This document shows positions 1 through 7,666 of a stretch of DNA of 64,000 nucleotides, one piece after another. Every line of letters begins with the position of its first letter. The stretch's first letter is position 1. The DNA comes from JAXGXJ01 sp040772905. GTDB taxonomy: Bacteria > Actinomycetota > Thermoleophilia > RBG-16-64-13. The notes under the pieces were generated by a model. The model was not told the DNA's origin and did not search any database. It saw nothing but the letters and a program-made list of their open reading frames with translations. The DNA lies in NCBI GenBank assembly GCA_040772905.1, contig JAXGXJ010000008.1, positions 1 to 64,000 on the forward strand. The letters are read 5' to 3'. A program made the position numbers and the translations under genes.

Positions 1-239
1 TGCTTCACGCAGGCGGGCTCGTGGCCAGCCGTGGTGCGCGCAGAGCACAGGTCGCAGTACATGGTGGTGAAGGGCAGGTAGTCGATGCGATAGGTCTTGT
101 CCGGCTTCTCGGTCAGGATCTCGCACAGATTGATGCCGCCCCGGCCGGCGGGGTAGCCGTGCTCCTGCTTGCAGGCGATCTCGCACGAATGGCAGCCCGT
201 GCAGTACTCGTAGTCGATGAGCAGTCCTTGCCTAGGCAT
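1..239 (-). CDS. 4Fe-4S ferredoxin-type subunit of a molybdopterin oxidoreductase (partial)
   Basis: The gene reads off the left edge, so only the first 79 or so residues are present. The start ATG is at 239 and overlaps the stop of the molybdenum subunit by 8 bases, so the two are translationally coupled. The N-terminus carries a classical cluster motif, C13-x2-C16-x2-C19-x3-C23, and a second group follows (MYCDLC and then PAC), as in DmsB/NrfC/PsrB-type electron-transfer subunits with several 4Fe-4S clusters. No signal peptide is visible. In this family the subunit passes electrons between the molybdenum subunit and a membrane anchor or another carrier; the anchor, if any, lies outside the window. 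Confidence 0.85.
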   Translation of the reverse strand, partial: MPRQGLLIDYEYCTGCHSCEIACKQEHGYPAGRGGINLCEILTEKPDKTYRIDYLPFTTMYCDLCSARTTAGHEPACVK

Positions 240-2502
240 AGCGGACTTCCTCTCCTTCCTTCACCTTGGAGATCCGGCAGAGCATCGTCTTGGTGAAGGC
301 GCCGCCGAAACCAGACTTGCTGTTGTGGCCCATGGGGATCAGCTGGTTGACGTTCAGGTCCCATACCTTGTAGGGGTTGCCGTCGCCTGTGTACTCGGCT
401 TCGGGGATCCACCAGCCGTGCTGGGCGACCACCACCTCGGGATGGGTGAGCGGCGAGAGCTTGGCTTTGCGCTTGGCCTGGCCCCTGGTGCCCTCGATGA
501 GCACCCAGTCGCCGTCCTTGATGCCGTACCTGGCGGCGGTGTCGGGATGGATCTCCACCGGCGGGTCGGGATTGATCTCGCGCAGCCAGGGGATCATGCG
601 GTGCTCGGAGTGGAACATCACGCCCACCCGGCGTCCGGTATTGAGGATGAGCGGGTACTCCTTGTGGATGTCGGGAGTGCTGATCTCGCTCTCGATGGGC
701 TCCACGTGGTGCGGCAGCGGGTTCAGGCCGTACTCCTCGAACTTCTGGCTGTAGAACTCGAACTTGCCCGAGGGGGTGCGGAAGCCCGGCCGGCCGTCGG
801 GTCGCAGCAGGCCCTTCTCGTGACGGTAATACGGAGTGGTGGCGTCGCCCTTGGGCGCCAGGCAGTAGCCGGCCTCCTTGAGCGACTCGAAGGTGTGGCC
901 GGTTATCGACAGACGCTGGTCGAGCAACGCGTGGACGTCGGGCCAGGGCACGGCATCGGGGTTGAGGCGCTTGGCGAGCTCGAAGTTGATCTCCCAGTCC
1001 ATGCGGGCTTCGTCGGTCTCGGCCACTTTGTAGATGGGGTTGCAGGGCACGCCGGTGGTGAAGGCCGAGTCCTTCTCGGTGATGGCGGCGGCCGGCAGGA
1101 CGATGTCGGCGATGGCCTGCGCGGTGGGGGTCATGAAGGTGTCGACCACCACGTTGAACTCGAGCTTGCGCACGGCCTCGTAGTGGCGCCGCGGGTCCTG
1201 CGCCGTGCCGGCCAGGAAGTTGTTGGTCTGGCACCACAGGCCCTTGATGGGGTAGGGGGTGCCGGTCTCCATCTGCTCGAGCACGTCGTCGGACATGGCC
1301 CAGGAGCGGAAATTCTTCACCAGCGGGTATTTGTCGGCGCCGATGCGCTTCTGGTTCATCTTGTCGACGAACTCCCGACCGTAGAGTTGGATGACCTCCT
1401 CGGTGGAGTAGGGATAGATGGTCACGCCGTGCGCCGGACGCGAGATGACGTTGCCGCCGGGATTGTCGATATTGCCGGTGAGCGCCCACAGGCTGGCCAG
1501 CGCATGCACGCTGGCCACCGCTTCAGCGTTGGAGTCGAGCGGCTGGCCGAAGCGCATCTGGGCCGGCTTGGCGGCCGCGTACATGCGCGCGGCTTTCACG
1601 ATCTTGTCGGTGGGGACCCAGGTGATGTGCGAGATCTCATCCAGCGACTGCGTGGCCACTTTGGCCTTCAGTTTGTCGAAGCCGAAGGTCCACTTCTCGA
1701 CGAACTCCTTGTCGTAGAGATCCTCCTCGATCATGACCTTGATCATGCCCAGGGCCAGGGCGCCGTCGGCGCCCGGACGGACGCGCAGCCACAGGTCGGC
1801 GCGCGACGCCTCCCAGCCGTTGTAGGGGTCGACCACGATGAGCTTGGCGCCCCGCTTCATCATGTCGACCGTGAAGTGGCCGCTGAAATAGTGGTCGGCG
1901 CACTGGCTGCCCTGCAGGTTGCGGGCCCAGCTGACGATGAGCTCCGGACACTTCCACTCCGGATCGTCGTAGCGCAGCGGGAAGAACTGGGCCGCGTCGG
2001 GGAAGGTCATGTCACCCATCACCTGCGCGCACGCGGCCAGGCGGGGCGTGAAGCAGGCGATGCCCGAGAGGCCGAAGAGCGTCCAGTTGGGGCTGCCGTA
2101 GGCGTAGGCCAGGAAGATGATGGGTCCGCCCGAGTCGCGCCCCGTGCCCTGACCGAAGATCATGCACTCGGCGCCGTACCTGTCGCGCAGGTCGCGCATC
2201 TTCGCTTCGCAGGTGCCCAGCGCCTCATCCCAACTGATGCGCTCCCACTTGCCCGAGCCGCGCTCGCCCGCGCGTTTCAGCGGATGGCGCAGGCGATCGG
2301 GATGGTGGATGTACTGCGGCAGCGCCAGCGCGCGCGGGCAGAGCCGGCCCTGGTGATAGGGATGCTTCTCGTTGCCCTCGACCCTTCGAACCTTGCCGTC
2401 CTTGACGTAGATCTTGGCTCCACAGCCACCGTGACACCCGGGTCCGGGCGACCACAGGCCCATCTCGTGGACTTGATATCCATCTTCCTCGTACTGATAC
2501 AT
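232..2502 (-). CDS. molybdopterin-dependent oxidoreductase, DMSO reductase family, catalytic subunit
   Basis: This 756-residue protein has the family layout: an N-terminal cysteine region, central molybdopterin-binding domains (for example ELIVSWARN and KLIVVDPYN) and a C-terminal molydopterin dinucleotide-binding domain (LILNTGRR, MIPWLREINPDPPVEIHP, MGHNSKSGFGG). Only three cluster cysteines are present, C23-x3-C27-x27-C55; the position of the usual first cysteine (residue 20) is glycine. C150, in GIACFTPR, is my candidate molybdenum ligand (inference). There is no twin-arginine signal, so it is probably cytoplasmic or dependent on a partner. The ferredoxin subunit follows with an 8-base overlap. 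Relatives include thiosulfate/polysulfide reductases, acetylene hydratase and catechol or pyrogallol transforming enzymes. The substrate cannot be read from the sequence. Confidence 0.9.
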   Translation of the reverse strand: MYQYEEDGYQVHEMGLWSPGPGCHGGCGAKIYVKDGKVRRVEGNEKHPYHQGRLCPRALALPQYIHHPDRLRHPLKRAGERGSGKWERISWDEALGTCEAKMRDLRDRYGAECMIFGQGTGRDSGGPIIFLAYAYGSPNWTLFGLSGIACFTPRLAACAQVMGDMTFPDAAQFFPLRYDDPEWKCPELIVSWARNLQGSQCADHYFSGHFTVDMMKRGAKLIVVDPYNGWEASRADLWLRVRPGADGALALGMIKVMIEEDLYDKEFVEKWTFGFDKLKAKVATQSLDEISHITWVPTDKIVKAARMYAAAKPAQMRFGQPLDSNAEAVASVHALASLWALTGNIDNPGGNVISRPAHGVTIYPYSTEEVIQLYGREFVDKMNQKRIGADKYPLVKNFRSWAMSDDVLEQMETGTPYPIKGLWCQTNNFLAGTAQDPRRHYEAVRKLEFNVVVDTFMTPTAQAIADIVLPAAAITEKDSAFTTGVPCNPIYKVAETDEARMDWEINFELAKRLNPDAVPWPDVHALLDQRLSITGHTFESLKEAGYCLAPKGDATTPYYRHEKGLLRPDGRPGFRTPSGKFEFYSQKFEEYGLNPLPHHVEPIESEISTPDIHKEYPLILNTGRRVGVMFHSEHRMIPWLREINPDPPVEIHPDTAARYGIKDGDWVLIEGTRGQAKRKAKLSPLTHPEVVVAQHGWWIPEAEYTGDGNPYKVWDLNVNQLIPMGHNSKSGFGGAFTKTMLCRISKVKEGEEVRYA

Positions 2503-2808
2503 TCGCGATCAGGCTCCTCTTCGCTCCATGGTGGACCGCGCCGGGTCCAGTGGAGCCTCGTTCGATCGGGGTCGGGCCTTATCAGCCGTGGCCCCGCTCT
2601 CTGGGGCGTCTCTGCCGATCCAGGATATCCGCTCACGATGCCGGGGGCAAAGCAGTCGGGACTTGCCGGCCGCCTCCGCGGCGCCACGGGGTCCGAGCGA
2701 TGTTGGCGCCCCCGCCTGCGCCGTCGTGCGGTCACCCATTGTGCCGCGGCATGTCTGTGCCATATGCTGTGAGGTAGTGCTGTCAACGGAATCCGCCGGA
2801 GGTCGTGC
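2503..2808. other. 306-bp intergenic region between divergent genes
   Basis: No credible gene lies here. It must carry the promoter of the leftward molybdenum operon, for which I see no clear -35/-10 pair, and the promoter of the rightward gene at 2809. The short open frames here have no ribosome-binding sites and look like G+C artefacts. Confidence 0.6.
2739..2768 (+). promoter_or_regulatory. candidate sigma-70 promoter for the gene at 2809
   Basis: TTGTGC (2739-2744) and TATGCT (2763-2768) are separated by 18 bases. The predicted transcript would start about 35 bases before the GTG at 2809. Confidence 0.35.
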
Positions 2809-3243
2809 GTGGAACTGATCGAGGCTGAAAACATCGTCCGTTCGTATCTGCTCAACCAGAAGCCCTTGTCTTTCCGGCGTGGGCACACACCCACGGGCGA
2901 TACGCTCTCGTGCCCACCGGAGCCGGAGGAATCCTTCGAGTTCCCCGGCGGGATGGTGGCGGTGGAGTACGAGAGCCGCATGCCGGTGGTGTGCGTGAGC
3001 AAGTACTGGTGGCTTCTCCACAAGACCGATCTCATGTCGAAGGGCAAGAAGGTCGCCTTGGTCATGATCATCCTGGACGCGGATGCGGCTCCCAAGGATC
3101 AATTGGCGCGGCAGAAGGCACTGGCTGAGCAGTTGCAGAAGGACTATCCCGGCTTTCACTACTTCGTCGTGGAGAGCGACCAAGCCAAGCCCGAGGCGAT
3201 CTCCGAAGCCGTGGCGAAAGCCTTCGAGGTGGTGAAGGAATAG
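2809..3243 (+). CDS. conserved hypothetical protein, 144 aa
   Basis: I do not recognise this protein. It starts at GTG 2809, seven bases after a GGAGG. It is soluble, with no signal peptide or membrane segment. The N-terminal part carries a cysteine in TLSCPPEP and an SFEFPGGMVAVEYES stretch; the middle is hydrophobic (KKVALVMIILDAD), as a buried beta-strand would be; the C-terminal third looks helical and charged. It stands alone between the molybdenum operon, which it faces divergently, and a small surface protein, so context gives little help. Confidence 0.7.
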   Translation: MELIEAENIVRSYLLNQKPLSFRRGHTPTGDTLSCPPEPEESFEFPGGMVAVEYESRMPVVCVSKYWWLLHKTDLMSKGKKVALVMIILDADAAPKDQLARQKALAEQLQKDYPGFHYFVVESDQAKPEAISEAVAKAFEVVKE

Positions 3244-3308
3244 AGTCAGGGGCAAAGAGCGGAGCCGTATGGCGAGATCTTGGATCCTTCCTCGCCGACG
3301 AATGATGG

Positions 3309-3337
3309 TTGCACCCTGAGCGAAATTATCCTATGAT
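3309..3337 (+). promoter_or_regulatory. sigma-70 promoter with a long leader
   Basis: TTGCAC (3309-3314), a 17-base spacer and TATGAT (3332-3337) form one of the best promoters in the window. The transcript would start near 3344, giving a leader of about 197 bases before ATG 3541. Confidence 0.6.
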
Positions 3338-3428
3338 TACGACAATAGTTTGCGTCCTGCCTCCTCGGGGGAATGGGGGGACAGGCCAACGGGATGCGAT
3401 GACCTCAGTGGACCAGCATCGGTCGCCG

Positions 3429-3444
3429 GGAGCGTGAACGCTCC
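3429..3444 (+). other. hairpin in the leader of the 3541 gene
   Basis: GGAGCG and CGCTCC pair around a TGAA tetraloop. It is one element of a possibly structured leader; I do not recognise a riboswitch class. Confidence 0.4.
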
Positions 3445-3540
3445 AGTCCTCTGAGAGAGCAAGTGGTGAGACCGACCCGGATGTCCGTCATGCTGACGGC
3501 GGACACGAAGTCGGCGAAGCTCTCGAGGAGGACGGTCAAG

Positions 3541-4140
3541 ATGGAGGCGATACGGCGCACGCCGAATGCGAGGCGGGTCTCGATCCTCTCTCTTCTCGTT
3601 CTCTTCCTCGTGTTTGCGCTGCCTTCTGTGGCGTCGGCAGCCGTCGGCACGTCCGAGCTCTCAGTCTCTCCTGACACCGGTGTGATGGTGCCCGAAGGCA
3701 CGCCCAAGGCTCTCTCCTCCATATACGCGGGGCCTGACCTGGGTGGGCCGGAGAACGTCGGTTCGGCCATGAGCGCCGAGATCGATCTGGCCGAAGGATG
3801 CGGGGGTACCGGTGATCTCTTCGTCGAACCGTACGATACGGCGGTGACGGTCCCAGAAGGGACGCCCACCACGATCTCCTGCACTTCTACTGTACCCGAC
3901 CCCGAAGTCCTGGCTTCAAACGAGACCACTGTGTCGGAGCAGATCACGGTCCCGGTGACTCCGACCTCTGTGAGCGTTGTCAGCACCACTACTGTGGTCG
4001 TTCCCGCGATCGTCCATGCGGGGGGCGGCGGCACCGCCGGCACCGGCGCGGCAGTGTGGCTGCTGCTGGGCTTCGCCGCCACCATGGCGGTGGGGCTTGC
4101 GGTCTCCACTATCCTCACACGGGGCACCTCGAGGACCTGA
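3541..4140 (+). CDS. small secreted or membrane-anchored protein with two VPEGTP repeats
   Basis: I chose ATG 3541 because GAGGAGG (3525-3531) lies nine bases upstream; a GTG at 3463 would add a non-signal extension. The 199-residue protein begins with basic residues, then a hydrophobic signal segment and an ASA-A cleavage-like site near residue 30. The mature part contains two related units built around DTGVMVPEGTP and DTAVTVPEGTP, about 55 residues apart, then a Thr/Val-rich stretch. A C-terminal transmembrane helix (AAVWLLLGFAATMAVGL) is followed by a short basic tail, so it is probably anchored with its repeats outside. No family recognised. Confidence 0.65.
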   Translation: MEAIRRTPNARRVSILSLLVLFLVFALPSVASAAVGTSELSVSPDTGVMVPEGTPKALSSIYAGPDLGGPENVGSAMSAEIDLAEGCGGTGDLFVEPYDTAVTVPEGTPTTISCTSTVPDPEVLASNETTVSEQITVPVTPTSVSVVSTTTVVVPAIVHAGGGGTAGTGAAVWLLLGFAATMAVGLAVSTILTRGTSRT

Positions 4141-4171
4141 GCGTCGCCGACCTCCTCCTCCGGCGACGCTC
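4139..4171 (+). terminator. hairpin after the surface-protein gene
   Basis: GAGCGTCGCCG (4139-4149) pairs perfectly with CGGCGACGCTC (4161-4171) around an 11-base loop, immediately after the stop codon. There is no U-run, so termination is likely but not certain. Confidence 0.5.
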
Positions 4172-4217
4172 AGTCTCCTACCCCCGATCCTGTGCCTTCG
4201 CGACCCCAGTGAGCGGC

Positions 4218-4246
4218 TTGTCGCGTGCCGGCCACAGTCCTATACT
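4218..4246 (+). promoter_or_regulatory. sigma-70 promoter of the CDF transporter
   Basis: TTGTCG (4218-4223), a 17-base spacer and TATACT (4241-4246). The predicted start near 4253 leaves a leader of about 125 bases before GTG 4380. Confidence 0.6.
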
Positions 4247-4379
4247 TCTGGTCGATCAGGCAGCCCGCGAGATCGTGACGAATGCGGGTGTGGCCGGGCT
4301 TGACGAGCAGTGGAGCGGGTATGAGCTCTGCGGGACGCGTGGGTTCCTGCAGGGCTTTTTGCTGTTCCGGGGGTGAGAG

Positions 4380-5336
4380 GTGAGACTGGCCGACCAGAAG
4401 ACCAGTGTGGCGTTGCTCTCGGTGTGTTCCAACACCGTGCTGATCGCTCTCAAGGTGGTCGTAGGACTACTGATCGGCTCTGTTGCCGTCTTGTCCGAGG
4501 CCATCCATTCCGCCGTGGACCTGGTCGCTGCGCTCATCGCCCTCTTCGCCGTGCGAGCGTCCGAGCAGGCCGCCGACGAACGCCACCCTTTCGGGCACGG
4601 CAAGTTCGAGAACCTCTCCGGTACCATCGAGGCCTTGCTCATCTTCGGAGCTGCCGCCTGGATCATCTACGAAGCCGTACGGAAGCTCATCGCACCAGAG
4701 CCGGTGGACACGCCGCTGTGGGGTGTCGGCGTGATGCTCGTGTCCGCGCTCGCCAACCTCTTCGTCTCCGGCCGTCTGTTCAGCGTGGGCAGGGCGACCG
4801 ACTCGGTTGCTCTGGAGGCCGACGCATGGCATCTACGCACCGATGTCTACACCTCCGCGGGGGTCATGGCTGGACTCCTGATCATCTGGCTGGTGGGGGT
4901 GATAGACCCGGGCGTGGATGTACACTGGCTTGACCCGGTGGTGGCTATCCTGGTGGCGTTGCTCATCCTGAAGGCGGCCTGGGATCTCACTCGTGAGGCA
5001 GCTCGCGACCTTCTGGACGTCAGCCTGCCTGGAGAAGACGTGGGTTGGATCAAAGACCATGTGCTCAAGACCTGGCCGCAGGTGCACAGCTTCCACCACC
5101 TGCGCACCCGCAAAGCCGGGCCCGATCGCTTCATCGACTTCCATGTGGCGGTGGACGACACGATGACCGTGGGCGACGCGCATGCACTGGGAGACGAGAT
5201 CGTCACGGCAATCAAGGAGAGGATGCCGAGGTCTCGGGTGAACATACATGTCGAGCCGTGCGACCATACATGCAGGCCTTCCTGCGCGGAAGGCTGTACG
5301 CTTGCTGTTGACGGACCACAGCAAAGGACCGGATGA
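4380..5336 (+). CDS. cation diffusion facilitator family transporter
   Basis: The 318-residue protein is a CDF (PF01545) metal/proton antiporter that exports divalent metals such as zinc, iron or manganese across the cytoplasmic membrane. About six membrane segments are visible in residues 10-215, and the paired metal-site motifs are H43-x3-D47 (HSAVD) and H151-x3-D155 (HLRTD). The cytoplasmic C-terminal domain follows (FHHLRTRKAGPDRFIDFHV). The last 30 residues are unusual: CDHTCRPSCAEGCTL adds four closely spaced cysteines that could bind metal. The HxxxD pair is typical of the FieF-like subgroup, but the metal is not certain. It overlaps the upstream extension of the next gene slightly and may be co-transcribed with it. 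Confidence 0.9.
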   Translation: MRLADQKTSVALLSVCSNTVLIALKVVVGLLIGSVAVLSEAIHSAVDLVAALIALFAVRASEQAADERHPFGHGKFENLSGTIEALLIFGAAAWIIYEAVRKLIAPEPVDTPLWGVGVMLVSALANLFVSGRLFSVGRATDSVALEADAWHLRTDVYTSAGVMAGLLIIWLVGVIDPGVDVHWLDPVVAILVALLILKAAWDLTREAARDLLDVSLPGEDVGWIKDHVLKTWPQVHSFHHLRTRKAGPDRFIDFHVAVDDTMTVGDAHALGDEIVTAIKERMPRSRVNIHVEPCDHTCRPSCAEGCTLAVDGPQQRTG

Positions 5337-5374
5337 TCGTCGGCCCACGCGGCCCGAATGAGACTGGAGGCGAC

Positions 5375-7660
5375 ATGTCGAACGACACGCAGCGGTTCAA
5401 CTCACCCTCGACCCCCCCTGGACGCGATCTGGTGGAGGCGGCTCTGCGGGCGGGACTCTCCGCGCTGGACGAGCAGGCCGGCAAACAGTTCTTCGCCGCG
5501 TACGGCATCGCCGTGCCCGAAGGCGCAACCGTGGCCGATGCCGACGAGGCCGTGAGGGTGGCGAACGCTATCGGTTTCCCGGTGGTGATGAAAGGTTCTG
5601 CACCTGAGGTCCAGCACAAGACCGACGCAGGACTGGTGCTCCTCGGCCTTCAGGATGAGGTGGAGGTCCGCGAGGGGTTCCGTACCCTGGAGGCGCGCGC
5701 GGCCGCAGCCGGCGCCACTCTGGAAGGCGTCCTCGTGGAGCACATGGTCAAGGGCAAACGCGAGTTCGTGGCCGGGCTGCTGCGCGATCGTCTGTTCGGA
5801 CCGGTGGTCATGTTCGGACTGGGAGGCATATTCACCGAGGCGCTCCACGATGTCGCCTTCGCTGTGGCTCCGCTCCAGGCGGGGGATGCCGAGGAGTTGC
5901 TGGGCGAGATCAAGGCCGTCGAGTTGCTGGGATCCATCAGAGGCGAGCCGCCCGTCGACCGGGAGGCGCTCATCCACGTCATCGAAGCTCTGGCGCAGAT
6001 GGCGGAGGACCATCCCGAGATCCGCGAGATCGACATCAACCCCCTGCTCATGGACGGGGCGCGGCCTGTGGCTGTAGATGCGCTCATCGCGGTGGGCGAG
6101 CCGGTGGAGGTGAGCACCAGACCGCCTGCCGACATCTCCCGGCTGGAGGCGCTGCTGGCTCCGGGCGACGTGGCTGTGGTGGGTGCGTCGGCCGACACCA
6201 GCAAGTGGGGCGGCATGCTGATCGCCAACCTGAAGCTGGGCGGGTTCCCCGGGTCCATCTATCCCATCAATCCCAAGGGTGGGACGATTTTCGGCTACCC
6301 GGTCTACGCGAGCGTGGCCGATCTGCCCGAGACTCCCGATCTGGTGATCGTGGCCGTGGCGGCACCCTTGGTGGCCGGGGTTCTCGAGCAGTGCGGGCGG
6401 AAGGGCGTGGGGGCGGTGGTGGTCGTGTCGGCGGGGTTCTCCGAGATGGGACCTGAGGGACGGGCTCTCGAAGACGAGTTGGTGGCCATCGCCGAGCGCT
6501 ACGGCATGGTGCTGGTGGGGCCCAACTGCATGGGGGTCATCTCGTCTCACTACAACTTGTACGGCACCGGATTCACACTGTTGCGGCCCCAACCGGGCGG
6601 CGCCAGCATGGTGTCGCAGTCGGGCAACTTGGGTGTGCAGCTGCTCATCTCGGCTGAGCGTCGCAAGGGCGGTGTGGGCAAGTTCGTGGGCGTGGGCAAC
6701 GAGGCCATGATCGACGCGGTGGACTTCATCAACTACCTGCGCGACGATCCCGAGACCAGCACCATCGTGGGGTATATGGAGGGCTTTGACGACGGCCGAA
6801 GGCTGCTGGAGGTGGTGCGGCAGACCTCTCTGGAGAAGCCGGTGGTCGTCCTGCGTGGCGGCACCAGCGAGCTGGGCAAGAGGGCGGCCGCTTCGCACAC
6901 GGGGGCCTTGGCCTCCTCCACGGCGGTGTTCGACGCCGCCGCCAGGCAGTCCGGGTTGCTGGTCACCACCGATCCGGATGAGTTCATGGATCTCACCTTC
7001 GCCCTCTCCTACATGCCGCTCCCACCGGGCAAGCGGGTGGCTGTCGCCACTCTCGGGGGCGGCTGGGGCGTGCTGGTGTCGGACGAGATAGCGCGTGCCG
7101 GGCTGACCCTGGCCGACTTGGATGAGGACGTGATCGAGAAGCTCAACGCCATACTTCCTCCATATTGGAGTCATTCCAACCCCATCGACCTGGTCTCGAG
7201 TACCGCGCCCGGAGTGCCGGAGGCGGTCCTGGAGGTCCTCGTGGCCAGCGACAAGGTGGACGCGGTGATCGTGATGGGTGTGGTGGGGGCCATGAGCGAG
7301 AGCCGCCGGGCCTTGCGTGAGATCGATCAGCTGAAGGCCGCTCAAGAGGCTGCGATCGCGGCCGGCGCAGCGGCGGATACCGCGGTCGAGGGGCAGTGTG
7401 GGGACGAGGCGGAGGTCGCGGAGCCGGAACTGAGCGAGCGCGAGATGCAGTTCATCCAGCAGGTGGCCGGTCTGATGGACCGTTACTGCAAACCCATAGC
7501 CAACATCTCGCTCAAGCCCATGACGCAGGCGGTGTTCTCGCTCGGTGGGAGATACTCCACCTTTGTGCTGCCGTCCCCGCTACGCGCGGTGCGCATCCTG
7601 GGCAAGATGGCTGAGCACGGAGCCTATCTGCGCAGGCATGGTCGGGACCTCAACTGCTGA
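5375..7660 (+). CDS. acyl-/acetyl-CoA synthetase (ADP-forming), fused beta-alpha chain
   Basis: I place the start at ATG 5375, five bases after GGAGG, rather than an in-frame ATG at 5333 that lies inside the previous gene; this gives 761 residues. The order is an ATP-grasp domain (about 1-240; EIDINPLLMDG near its end), a CoA-binding Rossmann domain (about 258-380; VAVVGASAD) and a succinyl-CoA-ligase-like domain. H508 in ASHTGA matches the phospho-histidine of ADP-forming acetyl-CoA synthetases. The enzyme interconverts acyl-CoA plus ADP plus phosphate with acid plus CoA plus ATP, and in anaerobes often conserves energy during fermentation. Substrate range is unknown. No acetyltransferase domain is present, which argues against a Pat-type protein acetylase. 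Confidence 0.85.
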   Translation: MSNDTQRFNSPSTPPGRDLVEAALRAGLSALDEQAGKQFFAAYGIAVPEGATVADADEAVRVANAIGFPVVMKGSAPEVQHKTDAGLVLLGLQDEVEVREGFRTLEARAAAAGATLEGVLVEHMVKGKREFVAGLLRDRLFGPVVMFGLGGIFTEALHDVAFAVAPLQAGDAEELLGEIKAVELLGSIRGEPPVDREALIHVIEALAQMAEDHPEIREIDINPLLMDGARPVAVDALIAVGEPVEVSTRPPADISRLEALLAPGDVAVVGASADTSKWGGMLIANLKLGGFPGSIYPINPKGGTIFGYPVYASVADLPETPDLVIVAVAAPLVAGVLEQCGRKGVGAVVVVSAGFSEMGPEGRALEDELVAIAERYGMVLVGPNCMGVISSHYNLYGTGFTLLRPQPGGASMVSQSGNLGVQLLISAERRKGGVGKFVGVGNEAMIDAVDFINYLRDDPETSTIVGYMEGFDDGRRLLEVVRQTSLEKPVVVLRGGTSELGKRAAASHTGALASSTAVFDAAARQSGLLVTTDPDEFMDLTFALSYMPLPPGKRVAVATLGGGWGVLVSDEIARAGLTLADLDEDVIEKLNAILPPYWSHSNPIDLVSSTAPGVPEAVLEVLVASDKVDAVIVMGVVGAMSESRRALREIDQLKAAQEAAIAAGAAADTAVEGQCGDEAEVAEPELSEREMQFIQQVAGLMDRYCKPIANISLKPMTQAVFSLGGRYSTFVLPSPLRAVRILGKMAEHGAYLRRHGRDLNC

Positions 7661-7666
7661 ACCTGG

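Noticed and set aside
217..2772. 851-codon open frame on the plus strand across the molybdenum gene
   Set aside because: It is antisense to a clear oxidoreductase and its translation is His/Gly/Val-rich without any family motif; a by-product of high G+C codon use.
3344..3540. Cobalamin, c-di-GMP or c-di-AMP riboswitch in the long leader
   Set aside because: I compared the remembered conserved cores and found no convincing match, so I list only a hairpin.
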